A stretch of DNA of 6,960 bases from Desulfocapsa sp. (GCA_020717935.1 DYDK01000090.1:1-6960), one strand, 5' to 3'. Counted from the first letter of the stretch, positions 1 through 6,712 are shown. Translations and numbers: made by a program. The notes: generated by a model not told the origin, from the letters alone.

Positions 1-52
1 TCCTTTGGAATCCTTATAGAACATAGGTCTTGAGGTTTTCGTTCAAGCACTA
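1..52. repeat. Left arm of 52-bp perfect inverted repeat
   Basis: Bases 1-52 are the exact reverse complement of bases 6909-6960, 52 of 52 positions; identity stops abruptly at the next base. The arm contains smaller dyads: TCC-TTT-GGA at the outer tip (1-9), an imperfect dyad CCTTATAGAACATAGG (12-27), and CTTGA/TCAAG separated by 9 nt (29-47). Such nested dyads resemble protein-binding sites at transposon or recombinase ends, but no recombinase is encoded here. Because the repeat starts at the first base of the window, the outer limit and any target-site duplication cannot be seen. Confidence 0.95.
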
Positions 53-66
53 ATTATATGTTTTTT

Positions 67-84
67 GTGAGTGAGTGAGTGAGT
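67..84. repeat. (GTGA)4 tetranucleotide microsatellite
   Basis: Four perfect GTGA units plus GT, preceded by T6, lie 15 bp inside the left inverted repeat and about 38 bp upstream of the best -35 candidate for the first gene. Tetranucleotide tracts can change length by slippage. This one is not in a credible reading frame, so any effect would be on promoter geometry or a regulator site. Four copies is short, so variability is only a possibility. Confidence 0.8.
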
Positions 85-121
85 AAAATAGCTTTTTTAT
101 ACTTGAATTCAATCTTTTTCT

Positions 122-149
122 TTGATATTGGTAGAAAGTGAGTTAGTAT
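122..149 (+). promoter_or_regulatory. Putative sigma-70-type promoter of the first gene
   Basis: A -35-like TTGATA (122-127, 5 of 6 to consensus) is followed after 16 bp by a -10-like TAGTAT (144-149, 4 of 6). Transcription would begin near 156-158, about 40 nt before the ATG at 199. A second, weaker pair overlaps upstream: TTGAAT (103-108) with GATATT (124-129). The 53-198 region is AT-rich and holds no gene, so a promoter is expected here, but the exact boxes are a visual match only. Confidence 0.4.
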
Positions 150-186
150 TAACAAAGCGGTGGTGCTTAAGGTTAATAAATTTAAT

Positions 187-194
187 GGGAGGGG
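187..194 (+). promoter_or_regulatory. Strong Shine-Dalgarno deciding the start of the first gene
   Basis: GGGAGGGG is purine-rich, contains GGAGG (188-192), and ends 4 nt before the ATG at 199, with six bases between GGAGG and the start. It picks the ATG at 199 over the in-frame GTG at 160, which has no such site and would put 13 extra residues before a classical signal peptide. It is the only strong ribosome binding site in the window; the four downstream genes have weak or AT-rich start regions. Confidence 0.8.
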
Positions 195-198
195 TGTT

Positions 199-975
199 AT
201 GAAAAAAAGATTAAAAACAATTGCATTGTGTCTTGTGGTAGCTTTTAGCATGACAAATACAGCCGCATTTGCAGTGCAGGGTGGAAGTGTGGGTCAGGGG
301 AATTTTTCGGTAATGCAAGGTGGCAAGTTGGTTGATAAGCTTTCCGGGCAGAATCCCATTCAAGATGAGTCGCTGATGGTTTGTGACGGGAAATGCATGG
401 TTAAATCGGAAGGAATATCTCTGACAGCCGCTGATAAGGCCAAGTTTGCCATTAAAAATGAAGCCGATACCTTTCGCTTATTTCTCAGCGCAGGCAGTGT
501 TGATTATGTCATTACCGATAAGGCTCGAAAGATCGCTTTTCATACCCCGGAAGGTGTGTATAGTGTTGCCGATATCATCTTTAATGCGGCCAGCAACCCT
601 GTGGTTCGGGGAACGGTTACGGTTAATGCCGACGGAAAGACTGAAATCAGCGTTAAGGAAGGTCGTATGTCGTTTGCGACGGCTGATGGCATGAAAACTG
701 TGGGAGCCAATGAAAAAATTGTGTTGGCCATGGCGCAAGTGCAAGGTGAGAAGAAGGAAGAGAAGTGTAACGACAATGATGATCGTGATGATAATGATTG
801 CGATAAGCTTGGCGCTTGGTGGCTTACTGGTGGAGCGGGCGCTTGGTTGCTCACTGGTGGTGGAGCGGTAGCCGCTGCCGCTGCCGCTGCCGTCGCAGTT
901 ACAGCGGTTGTTGTCAATAATAATAATAATAATAATGAACCACCAGTACCTCCCAATCCTAGCCCAAATAGTTAA
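199..975 (+). CDS. Secreted FecR-domain-like protein with Ala/Asn/Pro low-complexity C-terminus
   Basis: The product has 258 residues. A Sec signal peptide (MKKR, hydrophobic 8-20, cleavage probably after Ala25 in AFA|VQ) places it outside the cytoplasm. Residues about 57-175 look like a FecR-type beta domain: a LFLSAGSVDYVI strand pair (94-105), an F-H-T-P-E-G segment (114-119), VRGTVTVN (137-143) and a final ANEKIVLA (170-177). This is pattern recognition, not a profile hit. An acidic Asp/Asn-rich linker between Cys190 and Cys201 follows. Next come two nine-residue repeats (GAWWLTGGA, GAWLLTGGG), an Ala/Val-rich hydrophobic segment (about 223-239), seven Asn and a Pro-rich tail. The hydrophobic part could be a membrane anchor or Gly/Ala zipper, but no basic cluster follows as in exosortase-type sorting signals. 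It leads the polysaccharide locus yet is separated by a long hairpin, so it may be expressed apart. Its function is unknown; a surface or periplasmic role linked to the glycan is inference. Confidence 0.85.
   Translation: MKKRLKTIALCLVVAFSMTNTAAFAVQGGSVGQGNFSVMQGGKLVDKLSGQNPIQDESLMVCDGKCMVKSEGISLTAADKAKFAIKNEADTFRLFLSAGSVDYVITDKARKIAFHTPEGVYSVADIIFNAASNPVVRGTVTVNADGKTEISVKEGRMSFATADGMKTVGANEKIVLAMAQVQGEKKEEKCNDNDDRDDNDCDKLGAWWLTGGAGAWLLTGGGAVAAAAAAAVAVTAVVVNNNNNNNEPPVPPNPSPNS
811..864 (+). repeat. Two imperfect 27-bp in-frame tandem repeats
   Basis: Units 811-837 and 838-864 encode GAWWLTGGA and GAWLLTGGG. They differ at only a few bases and keep the reading frame, so they look like a recent duplication within the C-terminal part of the FecR-like gene. 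Confidence 0.8.
871..888 (+). repeat. (GCCGCT)3 coding hexanucleotide repeat (poly-Ala)
   Basis: Three perfect GCCGCT units, continued by GCCG, encode most of the alanine run of the hydrophobic segment. Unit gain or loss would lengthen or shorten that segment by two residues without breaking the frame. Confidence 0.8.
916..936 (+). repeat. (AAT)7 coding trinucleotide repeat (poly-Asn)
   Basis: Seven identical AAT codons encode seven consecutive asparagines between the hydrophobic segment and the proline-rich tail. Use of one codon throughout points to slippage expansion rather than selection on individual codons. Length changes would be in frame. Confidence 0.9.
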
Positions 976-989
976 ATCCTTTAGGGTGT

Positions 990-1042
990 GAATACAAGAA
1001 CGAGGATGGCCAAGTCACTTGGTCATCCTCGTTCTTGTATTT
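990..1042. terminator. Long near-perfect hairpin between first and second genes
   Basis: The arms 991-1014 and 1018-1041 pair over 24 bp with one G-U pair and a three-base loop (TCA); a further G-U at 990/1042 extends it to 25. It begins 15 nt after the stop of the FecR-like gene, the position of an intrinsic terminator. However, only a short broken T run follows on the + strand, and the stem is much longer than usual. It could act as a (partial) terminator, a 3'-end mRNA stabiliser lowering read-through into the export genes, or a small repeat element. The hairpin is clear; its function is inference. Confidence 0.6.
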
Positions 1043-1056
1043 GTGCGAAATGAAAA

Positions 1057-1084
1057 TTTACAGCATGGATCTTTTTCACATCAT
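1057..1084 (+). promoter_or_regulatory. Weak candidate promoter before the OPX gene
   Basis: TTTACA (1057-1062, 5 of 6) and CATCAT (1079-1084, 4 of 6) are separated by 16 bp just after the hairpin. If used, transcription would start within a few bases of the ATG at 1094, giving an almost leaderless mRNA, in keeping with the lack of a Shine-Dalgarno there. Similar matches occur by chance in AT-rich DNA, so this is tentative. Confidence 0.2.
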
Positions 1085-1093
1085 TTTATTGAA

Positions 1094-2131
1094 ATGCAAA
1101 TAATAAAAACGGTATCGTATCGCCTTCTCTCCTTGGTATTGGTCAGCGTCTTTGTGTTTGGATGTGCCGACGAACAGTTTGTGGCCAATACGGATCTCGG
1201 CCAGTTTCAGCAAGTCAGTCAAGCGGCGGAAAAACAGAAAGATCAAGCAGCCGATGCTGTTCAGAAGCCAACCGTCGCCTCTTTAGGGGCCGCAGATGTT
1301 GGTGACTATATCCTCGGCCCTGGTGATCTGATTCAGGTGACGGTCTTTGAAACCAAGGATCTGGATACCGTTGTGCGGGTATCTTCGCGCGGGCAGATCA
1401 GTTTGCCCCTTCTTGATAGTGTGGATGTTCGTAATCTCACCGCAGCCGAGGCTGAAGAAAAAATAGAAGAGTTGTTGAAGGTCAAGTATCTCCAAGATCC
1501 CCATGTTTCCATTTATATTAAGGAGCATGTCAGCAAACAGATAACTTTGGTGGGTTCTTTTAAAAAACCAGGGACTTATGATTATGTTGCTAAAAGAAAG
1601 CTCCTTGATGTTGTGGCGATTGCTGAAGGTTTGTCAGAAAAGGCAGGTTCTTCAGCTTATATTACCCGTTTTGACGAGAAAACAAATAAAAACATTAATT
1701 ATTTTATTGACTTAGACGAGCTCATCCGAAAGGGAAATATGGAGCAGAACATTACGGTCATGGGTGGAGATGTGATTTTTATCCCTGAAACCGGACAGTG
1801 TTTTGTTGATGGGGCAGTGCGCAAGCCAGGAACCTATCCTTTGCGTAGTGGGATGACCATCGCTGAAGTTATTACTCTTGCGGGCGGTCTGGCCAACTAT
1901 GCCGATAGTGATAAGATTAAACTTATCCGGCATATGGGAGATGGTAAAGAACGGCAGGTCTTGAGTTTAAGTCGGAATGATCTTTTGGGTGGAGTTGGCG
2001 ATACCCTGCTCATCAAGGATCAGGATATTGTTTTTGCCGAGTCCAGTGCCAGCGGCACCCTCTTTTCGGGGTCAGGTTTTACCCTTGGGTTTATGGGGAC
2101 GGGTGTGAGTTTCACGAACCCAAAGAAGTAA
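1094..2131 (+). CDS. wza: Polysaccharide export outer-membrane lipoprotein (OPX, Wza-like)
   Basis: The product has 345 residues and forms the periplasmic/outer-membrane exit of capsule or exopolysaccharide systems. The start at 1094 gives a lipoprotein signal peptide (basic MQIIKTVSYR, hydrophobic core, lipobox VFGC with Cys24). Ala at +2 allows outer-membrane sorting. A longer reading from TTG at 1019 would begin inside the hairpin and spoil the signal. A poly_export domain covers about 69-145 (YILGPGDLIQV at 72-82, then V-S-RGQISLPLL and the AEA-EKIEELL helix). Two SLBB domains follow, about 148-231 (VGSFKKPGTY at 153-162) and 236-316 (DGAVRKPGTYPL at 239-250). The C-terminus after 316 is short and Gly/Ser-rich, without the amphipathic helix by which E. 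coli Wza crosses the outer membrane, so a separate beta-barrel partner may be needed. The gene ends 6 nt before the next one, indicating co-transcription. No clear Shine-Dalgarno precedes the ATG. Confidence 0.93.
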   Translation: MQIIKTVSYRLLSLVLVSVFVFGCADEQFVANTDLGQFQQVSQAAEKQKDQAADAVQKPTVASLGAADVGDYILGPGDLIQVTVFETKDLDTVVRVSSRGQISLPLLDSVDVRNLTAAEAEEKIEELLKVKYLQDPHVSIYIKEHVSKQITLVGSFKKPGTYDYVAKRKLLDVVAIAEGLSEKAGSSAYITRFDEKTNKNINYFIDLDELIRKGNMEQNITVMGGDVIFIPETGQCFVDGAVRKPGTYPLRSGMTIAEVITLAGGLANYADSDKIKLIRHMGDGKERQVLSLSRNDLLGGVGDTLLIKDQDIVFAESSASGTLFSGSGFTLGFMGTGVSFTNPKK

Positions 2132-2137
2132 GAAGAA

Positions 2138-3592
2138 ATGTTCGCGATACGACCCTTGCACTTCTTGGATAGATTTCCATCATTTGAGAAAGTGGCGCAA
2201 GCACTTGTCTTCTTTCTTTTGGCGACGATACCTCTCCTTTTTGGCGCTGTTCATCCGGTTGTGCAAGGTCTTTATACCCTCTTGATTCTGGTTGGATTGG
2301 GAGGCTGGATGTCGTATGGGGTGCAAGAGTGGGAATGGAAAATGCTTTTTCGTTCTTGGCTGCTTGTCCCTACTCTTCTTATTGTCTATCTGGTTGTGCA
2401 GTCCCTTCCTTTGCCACTCTCTGTTATTGAATGGCTCTCTCCTGCCCGGGCCTCCCGCATCACCATGGTCAATACTCTGGCCCAGACCAACCTGACAGCT
2501 GTTTCTCTCAGTGATAATGGAGTGGCGGGACTCCAGAATGCCATCTTTGTTTTTTCGCTGTTACTGTATTATCTGGCCCTCACCAATCTACTGCGGAGAA
2601 ACAGAAAAATAATTACGGGCATCCTTCTGGTTATTGCTGGTGTTGGACTGTTTGAGGGGCTGTATGGCCTGCTTCAGATGATGAATCCCAAACTGGGGAT
2701 TTTGTGGCTTCCCGCTGTTGCTGGTAAGGCTGCTACCGGCACCATTATTTATAAAAATCAGTATGCGATGTTATTAAATATGTGTTGGCCCTTGGCCTTT
2801 GCCGGTGGCCTGCTCTCTTTTGCACCACTCCAGGAAACTCTCAACAGGAGTTCATTGAAAAAAGGTCTGCCGACTTTCATTCACTCCCTTTCTTCATTGC
2901 CAGTGCAAGTGCCTTTTTTCTTTTTATCGGCTGGGATCATGATCCTGGCCCTTCTCTTTTCTTTTTCCAGGGGTGGAATTCTGTCCATGGTGTTGCTACT
3001 TGTTCTCCTGTATCTGTTCATGCCGGTGTCTCGTCGCATGAAGCTTTGTCTCATGGGATTATTGTTTGTCTTTCTTGCCGGTTACGGTTCGCTCTTGGGT
3101 CTTGATGGGCTTGTTCGTCGGTTTAGCAGCATTGATGAGTCCGGTTTGAGTCGATTTCATATCTATGCCTCCAGTTTTCCTCTGGTGCGTGATCATTGGC
3201 TCACAGGTATAGGGATTGATTCGTTCAAGCTGTTATCCGGGGTTTATCTGAAGGGATTCCCGGAGAATCTGCTTTTTGACCGGGTTCATAACGATTATCT
3301 GGAGCTGGCCATCGAGATCGGTTTGCCCATGGCCTTCGTTTGTTTTATCTGGACAGTGAGTGGGGTAGTGTGGACTGGAAAAAAAATTATCCACAAATGT
3401 CAGGCCATTCAAGAGAAAAAACAGGCTTCTGTGCTTGTTGGTTGTGCTGCCTTTTGTGCATTATTGAGTTTTTTGATCCATGGATTAGTTGATTTTGGCT
3501 GGCGACTTCCGGCAAATGCTGTATTCGTTGTTACTCTGCTGGCCTTGATTTCCTTGGCAATACGAGATCCCAGCCGGAAACAATCCTTGTAA
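2138..3592 (+). CDS. O-antigen ligase / Wzy-type polymerase family membrane protein
   Basis: The product is a 484-residue polytopic inner-membrane protein with about ten or more hydrophobic segments (for example 20-37, 43-59, 73-90, 135-151, 158-178, 209-229, 259-275, 281-295, 301-320, 394-412, 431-449, 460-474). It shows O-antigen ligase superfamily features: GTIIYKNQYA (201-210), SRGG (277-280) before a membrane segment, the large periplasmic loop from RRFSS (327-331) through VHNDYLELAIEIGLP (383-397), and HGLVDF (448-453) in a later helix. Family members either polymerise undecaprenyl-linked repeat units (Wzy) or transfer glycan to an acceptor (WaaL). Sequence alone rarely separates the two. 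Beside OPX and Wzc genes, a polymerase role is the likelier reading. The start lies 6 nt after the OPX stop with a purine-rich AAGAAG just upstream; the next gene follows after 11 nt. Confidence 0.88.
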   Translation: MFAIRPLHFLDRFPSFEKVAQALVFFLLATIPLLFGAVHPVVQGLYTLLILVGLGGWMSYGVQEWEWKMLFRSWLLVPTLLIVYLVVQSLPLPLSVIEWLSPARASRITMVNTLAQTNLTAVSLSDNGVAGLQNAIFVFSLLLYYLALTNLLRRNRKIITGILLVIAGVGLFEGLYGLLQMMNPKLGILWLPAVAGKAATGTIIYKNQYAMLLNMCWPLAFAGGLLSFAPLQETLNRSSLKKGLPTFIHSLSSLPVQVPFFFLSAGIMILALLFSFSRGGILSMVLLLVLLYLFMPVSRRMKLCLMGLLFVFLAGYGSLLGLDGLVRRFSSIDESGLSRFHIYASSFPLVRDHWLTGIGIDSFKLLSGVYLKGFPENLLFDRVHNDYLELAIEIGLPMAFVCFIWTVSGVVWTGKKIIHKCQAIQEKKQASVLVGCAAFCALLSFLIHGLVDFGWRLPANAVFVVTLLALISLAIRDPSRKQSL

Positions 3593-3603
3593 ATTCAGTT
3601 CCC

Positions 3604-4341
3604 ATGTCTTTTCAACTTTCCCATTTTATAGATATTCATACCCATATTCTGCCAGGTATTGATGATGGGCCCAAAAACCTTGAGGAAAGTGCGAGTCTGG
3701 CCAGATATTATATGGAGATGGGGATAACAAATATCATCGCCACTCCTCATTATATTCCAGGTACTGCTTGGGCGGCATCTACCGCAACGATCCTGGAAAA
3801 AATTGCTCAGTTGCAAGGGTATTTACAGGAAAAAGGGATTTTTGTGAAAATCTTTCCAGGGATGGAGATAGCTTTTCATAAAAGGCTTCAAGAACATCTG
3901 GAGACCAAAAAAATCTTCCCTCTGGGAACAAGCGGTCAGTATTTGCTGGAACCTTCTTTTACCGATTCCGCTGATGCCCTGTTTCTGTGTCTTGACACAT
4001 TGCTCGAAGAGGGACACAGAATTATTCTGGCCCATCCAGAAAGGATTCCAGCCTTGGGAAAAACAATAGCGCCCCTTACCCTTCTGGTCAGTCAGGGCTT
4101 GAGAATTCAGCTTAATACTGGGAGCCTGCTGGGAAAATTTGGTCAGGAAAGTCAACGGGCCGGTCGGCAATTGCTTGATCACAACAGTGTCCATTATCTA
4201 GCCTCGGATGCCCATGGCACTCGTGCACGCCGACCACCTACCAGGGAAGAGTGGGCAATCTTGGAAACAGATCTGGGCACTGACCTTCTTGAACGCCTGT
4301 GTTGCATCAATCCCGCCCAGCTTCTTGCCAAGCAGAATTGA
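3604..4341 (+). CDS. cpsB: CpsB/YwqE-type manganese-dependent protein tyrosine phosphatase (PHP domain)
   Basis: The 245-residue length is normal for the family. The PHP-fold metal motifs are all visible: DIHTHILPGIDDGP (10-23; His12, His14, Asp20/Asp21), ATPHY (46-50; His49), PGMEI (85-89; Glu88), LAHPER (142-147; His144), QLNTGSLLGKFG (169-180) and ASDAHG (200-205; Asp202, His204). Known members are cytoplasmic enzymes that remove phosphate from the tyrosine-rich tail of the polysaccharide kinase and so tune polymer length and output. The adjacent BY-kinase with seven tail tyrosines is the obvious substrate. Many proteobacterial capsule loci use a low-molecular-weight (Wzb) phosphatase instead; the PHP type, first known from Gram-positives, also occurs in some Gram-negatives including myxobacteria. 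The ATG is 11 nt after the previous stop, with no strong Shine-Dalgarno, so it is probably translated by coupling. Confidence 0.94.
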   Translation: MSFQLSHFIDIHTHILPGIDDGPKNLEESASLARYYMEMGITNIIATPHYIPGTAWAASTATILEKIAQLQGYLQEKGIFVKIFPGMEIAFHKRLQEHLETKKIFPLGTSGQYLLEPSFTDSADALFLCLDTLLEEGHRIILAHPERIPALGKTIAPLTLLVSQGLRIQLNTGSLLGKFGQESQRAGRQLLDHNSVHYLASDAHGTRARRPPTREEWAILETDLGTDLLERLCCINPAQLLAKQN

Positions 4342-4396
4342 GTTGCCTGAGAAAAATTATCGCACTCCTTCAATCATCAATTAAAATAATAATAAA

Positions 4397-6712
4397 ATGT
4401 CAGAGAATACCAGAAAGCGAGATTCGCAGTATCCAGAGGCCAATAAGAGCCTGATTGTCAAAGAAGATAATCAGCAAATTCTACCCAGTGTTGATGTTCG
4501 GGAGTTGGTTCCTGAATTTCAGGATGAAATCGACCTGCGGGATTTACTCGATACCCTTATTCGGAGAAAAACGCCGATTTTGACCGTGGCTTTTATTGTT
4601 TTTGTCATGGTAGCTTTAACCTCTTTTTTATCAACGCCGCTCTTTCAGGCCAAGGGGATGATAAAAGCAACGGCGAGAAAGACGACGGTAACGAACTTTG
4701 AGAGACCTGAATATCAGTTTATCGATTCAAAGGAATTTCGACAAACGCAGATTGACTTGTTACAAAGCGAACAATTGGTAAGCCGAGTGATACAGAAATT
4801 AGCGCTTGCTCAACACAAGAATTTTAATCCGGCCTTGAAGGAAGGGCAGGGAAAGCAGGAAAAAGGTGGCTTAATACAAGGTCTGTTGAGTTCTCTTAAA
4901 AATTTTATTCGCACCGATCAGACAGAGGAAGTTAAAAATATTCTTACCGATGAAGCGAAGGAGGATTTTCTCTTACAGGATTTAGGGAATAAATTTCGCA
5001 ACAGCTTCACAATCCAACCGAAAAAAAACAGTGAACTTGTTGGCATTTTTTTTAAATCGCCAGACCCTGCATTGGCAACTGCTGTTGTTAATTCTATCAT
5101 GGATGAGTTTATCCAGATGCACATGGATTCTAATCTTGATGCCTCCAAGATTGCTGGACAGTTCCTGGAAAAACAGATCCGTGCGGCCCAGATCAAGCTT
5201 GAAGAATCAGAGTTGCAGTTAAATCAGTTTGCCAAAAAAATAGGCATTTTTTCGTTAGATCCCGAGCACAATCTGGTAGTCAAACAGTTGGAGGAGGTGA
5301 ACAGCGCTCTCGCCAAGGCGACCTCGGAGCGCGTTGCCAAGGAGGCCATATATAAACAGAATACGCAACTTGATGAAAAATCAATGGAGCAGGTTGTTAA
5401 TAATGCTTTGATTCAGGGCTTAAAAAACCAATATTCGACACTTGAGGCGGAATATAAGGATTTGAGTGTGACTTTTCAATCGGGGTACCCGAAAATGCAA
5501 CAATTGAAGGCCAAGATGGATGAGATTTCCTCGAGTATAACCAAGGAACAACAGCAAATTATCAATTCTATTAAAAATAATTATGAAACCGCTCTTAAAA
5601 CCGAGCAGTTTTTAATCACCAATGCTGAGGCACAACAGAAAAAGGCCCTCGATTTAGGAGAAAAATCAACGCAATATAAAATTCTGGAGCGTGAAGTCGA
5701 GAGTAATAAGTCCATCTATCAGAGCCTTTTGCAACGCTCTAAGGAAATAGAGGCCACGGTTGGAGCTTCGGTTACCAATATTCAGATCATTGATCGAGCA
5801 AAACAGCCCCATTTCCCTTTTAAGCCAAAGGTGGCCAAGAATCTGTTAGTAGGCCTGCTGGCGGGCCTGATGCTGGGAACCGGTATAGCCTTTACCCTTG
5901 AATTCTTTGGCAATACCATCAAAAATCCGGACGAATTGGCTGATCGTTTTCATATTCCCATCCTTGGTCTCATTCCTTTTGACCGTGATATCGTCGATGA
6001 TCGACAGAAAATGGCCATGCGATTTTATTCCGACCCCCGTTCGCCGGTTTCTGAGGCATTCCGCACCACTATGACCTCGGTGCGGCTTTCGGCTGCGGAT
6101 CATCCACCCAAAACCATTCTGGTGACCAGTATCTTGCCCGGCGCCGGTAAGAGTTCGCTGGCTGTCAATGCCGCTTTTTCCTATCTGGCCGATGAAGAGA
6201 GCTGTCTGATTATTGATGTCGATCTTAGAAAGCCCAGTCTGCACAAGATATTCTCACAGTCGAGAAGAAAACAGGGTTTGAGCAGCGCCTTGAGCGGGAT
6301 GGCTCACTTTGATGATGTCATCACCAACAGTGAATTTCCGGGACTGGATTTTATTACCGGCGGCCCTTTGCCACCGAATCCAGCGGAACTGCTCAGTTCT
6401 AAGCGGATGCGTGAAATTTTGGCCACCGCTGCCGAGCGATATGATCGCGTTATCCTCGATGGCCCTCCCTATCAGGGATTTGCTGAGATTCTGGTCTTGT
6501 CGCACATGGTTGACGGGGTTATCCTGGTAGTCGTTGAAGGTGAGACACCGCGCGAGGGGGTTCGTCATTTTCGCAAGGCTGTGGTCAATGTGGGGGGACG
6601 AATTCTGGGTTCCATTATCAATAAAACGGGCCGCAAGAAGGGCTTGAGTTCGTATGGCAGCTATAAGTATTATGCCTATAATTACAATTATGGCGAAGAA
6701 AATGCAGGATAA
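4397..6712 (+). CDS. wzc: Wzc-like polysaccharide co-polymerase with fused BY-kinase domain
   Basis: The product has 771 residues, a normal size for a PCP-2a protein. A cytoplasmic N-terminus leads to a Wzz domain (IDLRDLLDTLIRRK at 45-58, first membrane helix about 59-78). A long periplasmic region follows with helical, Gln/Lys/Glu-rich coiled-coil stretches (about 255-460). Then comes the proline motif P471-P474-P477 and a second helix (about 482-504). The cytoplasmic BY-kinase has Walker A GAGKS (582-586), Walker A' LIIDVDLRKP (604-613), Walker B VILDGPP (685-691) and a tail with seven tyrosines between 753 and 765. In family members, tail phosphorylation in an oligomer cycles with dephosphorylation to control chain length and export through OPX. 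In the EX2RX2R oligomerisation motif, Glu553 and Arg556 are present, but Met559 stands where the second Arg is usual. The start follows a 55-nt gap and an AT-rich leader with no Shine-Dalgarno; no better ATG is nearby. Confidence 0.95.
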   Translation: MSENTRKRDSQYPEANKSLIVKEDNQQILPSVDVRELVPEFQDEIDLRDLLDTLIRRKTPILTVAFIVFVMVALTSFLSTPLFQAKGMIKATARKTTVTNFERPEYQFIDSKEFRQTQIDLLQSEQLVSRVIQKLALAQHKNFNPALKEGQGKQEKGGLIQGLLSSLKNFIRTDQTEEVKNILTDEAKEDFLLQDLGNKFRNSFTIQPKKNSELVGIFFKSPDPALATAVVNSIMDEFIQMHMDSNLDASKIAGQFLEKQIRAAQIKLEESELQLNQFAKKIGIFSLDPEHNLVVKQLEEVNSALAKATSERVAKEAIYKQNTQLDEKSMEQVVNNALIQGLKNQYSTLEAEYKDLSVTFQSGYPKMQQLKAKMDEISSSITKEQQQIINSIKNNYETALKTEQFLITNAEAQQKKALDLGEKSTQYKILEREVESNKSIYQSLLQRSKEIEATVGASVTNIQIIDRAKQPHFPFKPKVAKNLLVGLLAGLMLGTGIAFTLEFFGNTIKNPDELADRFHIPILGLIPFDRDIVDDRQKMAMRFYSDPRSPVSEAFRTTMTSVRLSAADHPPKTILVTSILPGAGKSSLAVNAAFSYLADEESCLIIDVDLRKPSLHKIFSQSRRKQGLSSALSGMAHFDDVITNSEFPGLDFITGGPLPPNPAELLSSKRMREILATAAERYDRVILDGPPYQGFAEILVLSHMVDGVILVVVEGETPREGVRHFRKAVVNVGGRILGSIINKTGRKKGLSSYGSYKYYAYNYNYGEENAG

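Noticed and set aside
160..198. GTG start at 160 for the first gene
   Set aside because: It has no ribosome binding site and would put 13 residues before a classical MKKR signal peptide; GGAGG lies six bases before the ATG at 199.
54..251. Reverse-strand 65-codon ORF in the leader
   Set aside because: It is low-complexity Leu/Thr/Ile-rich, overlaps the promoter and signal-peptide region of the first gene, and has no recognisable feature; chance in AT-rich DNA.
478..956. Reverse-strand ORFs opposite the FecR-like gene
   Set aside because: They overlap a well-supported gene, and one merely mirrors the Ala/Asn repeats as Ala/Leu/Thr runs; shadow frames.
1019..1093. TTG start at 1019 for the OPX gene
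   Set aside because: It begins inside the right arm of the long hairpin and would add 25 residues before a normal lipoprotein signal peptide that begins at the ATG at 1094.
3216..3232. Internal partial copy of the inverted repeat (CGTTCAAGC)
   Set aside because: A nine-base match inside a conserved coding region is expected by chance.
5846..6568. Reverse-strand ORFs opposite the kinase domain
   Set aside because: They are antisense to a region with clear Walker motifs in the forward frame and show no domain.
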